Assembly: GCA_022829145.1 (NCBI GenBank)
Contig: CM040746.1
Location: forward strand, 19,671,832-19,735,831
Direction: 5' to 3'
DNA: 64,000 nucleotides
From: Albula goreensis
Lineage: Eukaryota; Chordata; Actinopteri; Albuliformes; Albulidae
The notes under the pieces are model-generated. The model saw only the letters and a list, made by a program, of their open reading frames with translations. It was not told the DNA's origin and ran no database searches. Both the position numbers and the translations under genes were made by a program. Position 1 is the stretch's first letter, and every line of letters begins with the position of its first letter. Below are positions 57,802 to 64,000 of this stretch, in pieces.

Positions 57802-60800
57802 AAATCACAGACACTTCTAAAATAATACCGGAATATTCAGAAAAGTTCACATGAACCAAGTGAAGCTATGTGACTTGTGTGAGAGGTTTTAGTGGAAAGT
57901 CTTACTTTCTGTCTTTGCTTTCTTTTATCCTGTTCAGACACAATCGCTAATGATTTGTGCATGCTTCTCTTCATAATCAATATTTGATTGTTTAAAAGTG
58001 TCAGTAATGCCACCTGATTCTGTGTTTTGGTTTTTTGTTTCCCTGTCCATGTGCTTTTGTTTTCATTCCCCCTTGTGTCTGCTTGTTTGATTGCTCATTT
58101 GTTTCACCTGCCCTGGTATTCACCTGTGTCTCATTTGCTCATTAGTCTGTGTATTTAAACTCTGCTTTGTCCCGTGCAAGTTTGTTTTTGTTTTCCCCTA
58201 TGTTCAGTTACGCTATGAGCCTTTTTCTTGTTCTGACCTGCCTGTTTATACCTGTTTTCTGATTTTTGGATTGTGTCTCTGCCAGATTGCTGTGTCTACC
58301 TGGTCCTGACTTTGCCTGTTTTTTGACTTTGGATTCTGTTTTTATCCTGTTGCTGTACTCTCCCAGTTTGACCCTGTGCCTGTTTTTGACTCTGTTTTTG
58401 GGTTTTGCCCTTCACAATAAACTCTGGTTTATTTCATCTCTGTCTGCACTTGAGCTCATATTGCACCCTGACAAAAAGTTCATTTATAATGTTTTCAATG
58501 TTTCTGTTATTCATATGAAACATAAAATGTATGAAATATACAAATGTATAATATACAAAATAATTTGAAATTATTAATGTGCCATGTCATCTCCTCTCTT
58601 TTTTTGTTTTTAAACTGCTCAAAAGGAAAGTGGAGACTACAAGAGAAAAAGGACAACAGGGCCAGTGTATGATTTTATGTGCCATGGACTGTGCCCAGCA
58701 ATGAAAAACAAGCATTTCTTAATATTCTTGCTTTGCATAATTTTATATCTGGCTTTCAAGTTTATTTCACTATTGATGACTTTTTAACTCTGTGAGCAAA
58801 ACACCATAATGTGCAGCTTAATTTGGTGCTGCTGTTGGAATTTGAGGGTGCTATTATTAACAGCATGTACAGAGAATTCAGGAAGATTGTGCATCATTTT
58901 GTGGCCAGAACACTGCAGACAGAGAATGCAATGCAATGAGTGGATACTATTTGAATAGCATGCTGTGGTAACATGACCCAACAGTCAGCATTTTTAAAAT
59001 GTTAAATTCAAAAGCTTAAATGAAATTTTTGAGCTTATTAAAACTCTGAGCCCCATGAAACTATGTTGGTAACAGTAGTGAGATGGTAATATGCTGTACC
59101 TTTTATTATATGTCTTGATAAAAAAACATTCTTTCACATGATCAAACAGTATACTTCCCATAGCGTTATTTATTAATTATCTTTGCTTCGAGAATTTCCC
59201 CCACAGAACTGAAATAACCAATCAAATGAAGTCTTGAATTTGATTTAATATAATGGTTATGTAGGATAAGGCTCACCACACTCAGAAAACAGACTTGCTG
59301 TTGTGCAAGATCAAACCACCAGATGGGGACCTTTGTAGATTCACTCTTTACCCTTGATGTTGGCATGAGCCCCACAGTTTTGGCAGAAACTTAAGTGGGT
59401 GAGGTTCATAATATTTGCTGGAGGTATATTGTCCTGGATGTTTTATGAAATGAATGGAAGTGAATTGGAATTTAGGATGAAGCCCAAGTGGACCAACACG
59501 AGATTCAAGTTAGTTGGTTGACAGGGCGAACATAAAATGACTATCCCTTGTTTATGAACAAATGCCAAAGAGAAGGACGCTATAGAAATTGAGGTGTTAC
59601 TAAAGTGGAATGACTATTGAAAGTTAAACTGGGGTAAAACTGTTTCACACTCAGTACATGTTTATGTTTGTAAATAGGTTGTTTGTGATAGACTTTATAA
59701 TTATGGACTGGGTCAAACTGAGTGACATCTTAAAAGAACAGACCCTGAAAATCAGCTATGGCCATAGCCTCACCTACCTGCCAGGCCTGCTTTACAAAGG
59801 TCTAGTAACACCCAAGCGTTTATCTAAGATATGTGCACACATACCACAGATGAGTGTTGTTGTTGTTACTGTCCAAATTATTTACACATTGTACAGAAAC
59901 AACAATCATATCCTGGTTGAGCAGTTGCAGTGAGCAGAAGAATTTATACCGTTATTTGAGCACTCAAGAAAATGAATATGCCCTCTTCTTCAGTGTATGT
60001 CATTTAGTCTGGAGGGATTTCTCAACAAGCACATGACCTCTCTATATGAGTCTCAACCATCTAACAAACAGGAAACTATTAACCAATTTCCTGTGGAAAT
60101 GTATGACAAGCAAGGTTTTATTTTTGGCCTTACAGTGGTGGTCAAGCACATAACTGTTAATGATACCCTCATGGTGAAATAAAACAATACCACAGGCATT
60201 CATATCTTGACTGTTTATCACAATTGAAGTCAAAGTGCAGGTTCCTCAGTTTGTTGAGCTCAATAAGGGCTTTCTTTAGGCAAACCTTCCAGATAGCCAG
60301 TTGCCATGGATGTTTTGTCTCATTGTTGATTTTTAAACTTGGTGTCTCCAAGATGCAACCAAACTCTACAGCTCCAAAGGTGACATTCCTCTCTCAATAC
60401 TTTTGTACTCCACTGTTATTTGATGGCTGTAGCCCGTCCTTTACTCTGCGCAACTTGTGTCAGCCACCCAGTTGGTCTGTTTCCAGCTACAGGAAAAGTC
60501 AAATGGCTGGATGTTTTCTGGGTAGTGGACCATTTTAGATCCATCCATGATACAGTCAAGTGTGAAAACTCCAGCAGTGTTGCCTATTCTGATATATTCC
60601 AACCAGCATGTCTGTAGCAAAGCTGCATTCAAAGAATCATATAGATTTTACTTTGTACACTCTCCCTATGAACTGCACAGTCAACCAATCCATAGATACC
60701 TGCCTGCCTGCTTTATATAGCAGTTTGATAATGTGATACTGTAACCGATCAAACTATCACTTTCATGGAATAAACTGCAGACAGTTTGTTAATACTAAAA

Positions 60801-63800
60801 GTTAAAATGTCACAAGTGGTCACTCAATGGTGTTTTTAGGATCTCATATGTCCGAAATGGAAACATAGAAACCCTGAAAATACATTATAATAACATCAAG
60901 TTTTCTATTTATGTATGCCCCCTCTGAAGCTGTCAGGTCATGCAATCTAATACATGAACATAAAATAATGCAACACACTTAAGTGAAAGCTGAAAGGTAT
61001 AGCTCCAGTATCGGTGGAAATGGCAAATACAGTTAATCAGTTGTGTATACAATGTATTCTTCAATTGCACAGAATTACATGTTTTTTAATCTGTGATAGA
61101 AAAGGTTTGCCTTCAGCAATCGTGGTATTAGAAGCATTGAGCCACATTTAGACGGCTTGTTCCTCTGCAGCACAGCTCTCTGCTCTGTGGTTTGAAGAGC
61201 AACCAGAGGAAAGTTTCTCCACTCTGCTTCAGAGGGGGCACAAAGAGACAAGTTCACAGCCATCTTTAAACCACCAACACTCTCACAACTGGGGAGGAGA
61301 CAAACCTGTTTAATCAAGGCAATAAGCTTTCAAAACAGGAGGTTATTTTCTCTGTAGACACCCTTATACAGAACAACTAGCATTAAGAGGTTTTCACTTT
61401 TGCTGCTAACTGTATTTCTTGTATCTATTTGTATAAAGATTAAAGTATTCAAATGAGTCACCTCCTAGTTATGAATCTATTTCATTCACCACTGTGCTGC
61501 AGTGTGCTTGCTGCCAGAATTAAACCTGAAAGTAGGCCCCTGGCTGAATAGCTTCATGTCCTTTTTTCACATGAGGAGATTCTGCTCTGAGTGTTAAGAC
61601 CTTCAACCTTTGGAATCTTTTCAATTACGCTGTATGTAGGATCACCTTTCCACTTTTATTAACAGGTATTAGTGTGCTGTAGTGGCTACAACCCTGGAGC
61701 TGTCCAATTCTGTGTTAAAGGCCCCCTTAAGGCAAAATCATATTGTTTTTGTTGTTATGTCTTACATTTTACCATAGAATAGTTTTGTGAAGTCAACTGT
61801 TCATGTTATACATATTTCAGTTTTAAAAATGTTTGTTGATCTCCATACATGGTCCATAATGCCATGGTGGGATTCAAGCACCCAACTACATTGTTCACAG
61901 GTGATAATCTTACCTTGTGATCCACTGGCAGCCCTTAAAAACTTGATTCAGTGAATACCTCACAGCGATGTTAATTTTGGACTATTTCCATTTAGTCTGC
62001 TCCAGGAGCAAGCTAAGTGCTGGCAAAAGGAACACATCTTCAGGCAGGCTACATTATATAGACCTAGGATGTATAGAACATGTTGGCTGCAATTTGGCCT
62101 AAACTTTGGCCCACATGTGTTGCTAGGCTACATGTGAAAGATAAAAACAATGTAAGGGTAGGGAATATGATGGAAAATTAAATACGTAGGTGCGAACTGA
62201 AAGTATCAAGTATTCCCAGTTGCAATATATGCAAACAATACAAAGACCTAATACCTAACAAACAAGCTGTATCTATACTATGTCAATATATCCAACAATA
62301 AAAACTGCTACCAGAACCACAGAACTCCTTTGCAAGATGTAACTTGTCGTATCTAAACTTATCGCTGGGTGATTTGTTTATTCACAGATGTTTGTTAATG
62401 AGAGAAAAGAGAAGTTAAGGTAGTTGACAGTAATAGATATATGCAGTTACAGGGCTGGGATAGGTAGGTTGTCACATTGAATATTTAATTATCAATGAAT
62501 ATTCATGAAACTTTGATGAGAGAAGAAGTTATATTTCTTCACTGTAATCTCATTTCTAATGTTAAGTTACAGAAATGGATTACACAGCTAAACCACCTTG
62601 TTTCATCGGTCTGAACTGATCTTCACTTTATTGGGTGAAAAAAAAATCCAGTCATCCTGCACCTCTCCAAGGGAACAAGTAAAAATGCCTGGTTAGGATA
62701 ATACTTCATCAGATATGCTAAAAACAAACTAGTCCCTATGTCTTGAAGAACAATCAACTACACCGTTTCTACACAAGACAAGGGAAGTCTTCTTTGGTCT
62801 TTTACAGTCACATCCACAAGCAGGAGCTTCTTAGATCTCAGCAGCAGTATGGATGTTTAAAGCAAATATAACTTACGGCAACAGTATGTCAGTATGCCGA
62901 TCTGATCATAATTACATTAAAAGCACTGAAAAGTGGTTTTCAAATATACAAGAAAAAGGATACAGCCAACCAGAGTGTTAAACTGGAATGACAAATGTGT
63001 CTTGTCCAATAATCAGATAAAATTCAGTAATAGTTTTAATTGCTCACAAAGCACTTCACTAAGAATAATAGAAGCAAAATGAACATTAAGGTCTTCCTGC
63101 TGTTAGATTTTAACATTGTCAAAGCTGAGTCAGAACTTTAAGGATATTACAAAGATCGAAGTTTATGACTGTTTTTTTTTGTCTCCAGAAGAACTTGACC
63201 AAGAATTTCTACTTTCACATGCCTGCTTCCGTTTATATAACAATGTGTTCCTCTCAGCACTTGTAGATGGAATTAAACAGCAACAGAACATTCTGAAAGC
63301 AGCAAAGTGGGGGGAGGGTTAACTTTCATTTGTCTTCATTGTGCATTTCTACTACACATTTAGCTCAGTACTTTGTTCGCCACTCACATGTTTAAATTAA
63401 GTACATGACACTGGCCAACCTTAGTTAGGTATGTTTTTAGCATTCAAGAAAACTTACTCAACCTGACACATCCATTTTAGTTAACCAATATGATGTCTGG
63501 CTTGATCACTTATTTAATGTTTAGCTGCAAAGCTGCATGCTATTAACATGTTGAGTGTTATTCATGGTAAACAACCTTATCTTCTCTCTTCAAACGGCTA
63601 ATACCATTTGATATTCCAAAATGTATATTTTCACACAGTAACCAATTCTCACTACCCACTTATAATAAAATGTGACCATTTTTATTACAGAATTCTTATT
63701 GACCTTAGGCAAGATTATTTGACAAGCAAAACTACTGGCATGCATTTCATATATACATATCATGCAGATGTTTTGATTGTTCTTCACAATGTGCACAAGG

Positions 63801-64000
63801 TGATTGCAGCACTCTCTGTACTGGCTGAAACGTAGAGATGCTACGCTTCAGATAAGATCTTAAGCCCTGGTCCTATCTCAAGGTAGTCATTAAAGACTGG
63901 AGTGTTCTCTGGCATTCTAAAAAAATGTCAAGCTGACACTGTCAACATCCCATTTAATCATCATTTTAGTTGGCTCAGCAATTCTCTCAGTCTCCAGCTC
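57802..64000. other. Region downstream of gene E
   Basis: Contains the solo LTR, blocks similar to the flanks of gene D (59,300; 60,050; 61,130; 62,800), and otherwise AT-rich sequence. The short open readings here show no domain or splice context, so I call no gene. Confidence 0.5.
57999..58473 (+). mobile_element. Solo LTR, 475 bp
   Basis: Starts TGTCAG, ends CTGACA, flanked by perfect 5-bp duplications AAAAG (57994-57998 and 58474-58478). AATAAA lies at 58416-58421 and tatttaaa near 58,151 could be the LTR TATA box. No coding part remains. Confidence 0.85.

Noticed and set aside
58091-58568. Cys/Phe-rich readings
   Set aside because: Mostly inside a solo LTR with target-site duplications; no retroviral or cellular domain.
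61830-61880. B-box-like gggattcaagcaccc, possible tRNA gene
   Set aside because: No matching A box or cloverleaf; at most an old SINE trace.
63116-63322. 68-codon plus-strand reading near the window end
   Set aside because: No signal peptide, domain or flanking splice structure; isolated in AT-rich sequence.

Overview
The window looks like ray-finned fish genomic DNA: AT-rich, multi-exon genes with GT-AG introns, a fish-type SINE tail, (GT)n tracts, LTR and Harbinger relics, and immunoglobulin-superfamily genes of butyrophilin (BTN)/B30.2 and CD2/SLAM character. I cannot name the species. No bacterial-type operons, rRNA, tRNA or CRISPR were seen.

Layout. (1) 235-~26,060, minus: a butyrophilin-like gene (gene A) with signal peptide, one V-set Ig exon, a transmembrane (TM) exon, an extraordinary array of at least 38 recognisable tiny exons (33 intact), a linker exon and a B30.2 (PRY-SPRY) exon. 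The tiny exons are 27, 36 or 42 nt, all phase 1-1, and encode coiled coil: a 27+36 pair is exactly three heptads and 42 nt exactly two. Their introns are themselves duplicated units, punctuated by two 29-bp minisatellite arrays, two solo LTRs and a Harbinger transposon. (2) 27,759-33,485, minus: a second butyrophilin-like gene (gene B) with V-set, C-set, TM, seven 24/27-nt exons and B30.2. (3) 35,767-43,349, plus, head-to-head with gene B: an Ig V receptor-like gene (gene C) with a long acidic 16-residue-repeat stalk, one TM and a tail built from small exons, including four copies of a 36-nt acidic exon. An ISRE-like site lies between B and C. (4) 48,954-50,900, plus: a CD2/SLAM-like two-Ig receptor with an ITIM-like tyrosine (gene D). 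(5) 55,649-57,801, plus: a shorter CD2/SLAM-like gene (gene E), followed by a solo LTR. The remainder to 64,000 is intergenic, with repeat relics and blocks resembling the flanks of gene D.

Together this is an immune-receptor cluster: two BTN/B30.2 molecules that would display Ig domains outside and a coiled-coil plus SPRY sensor inside, and three further Ig receptors. Several reading frames are broken by single-base losses, many of them in homopolymers. These may be assembly errors or real pseudogenization, and the sequence alone cannot decide.

The strongest candidate for something undescribed is the heptad-quantised microexon array of gene A. It could encode roughly 358 residues of coiled coil, with each 27+36 pair acting as a cassette that can be gained or lost without breaking either reading frame or heptad register.
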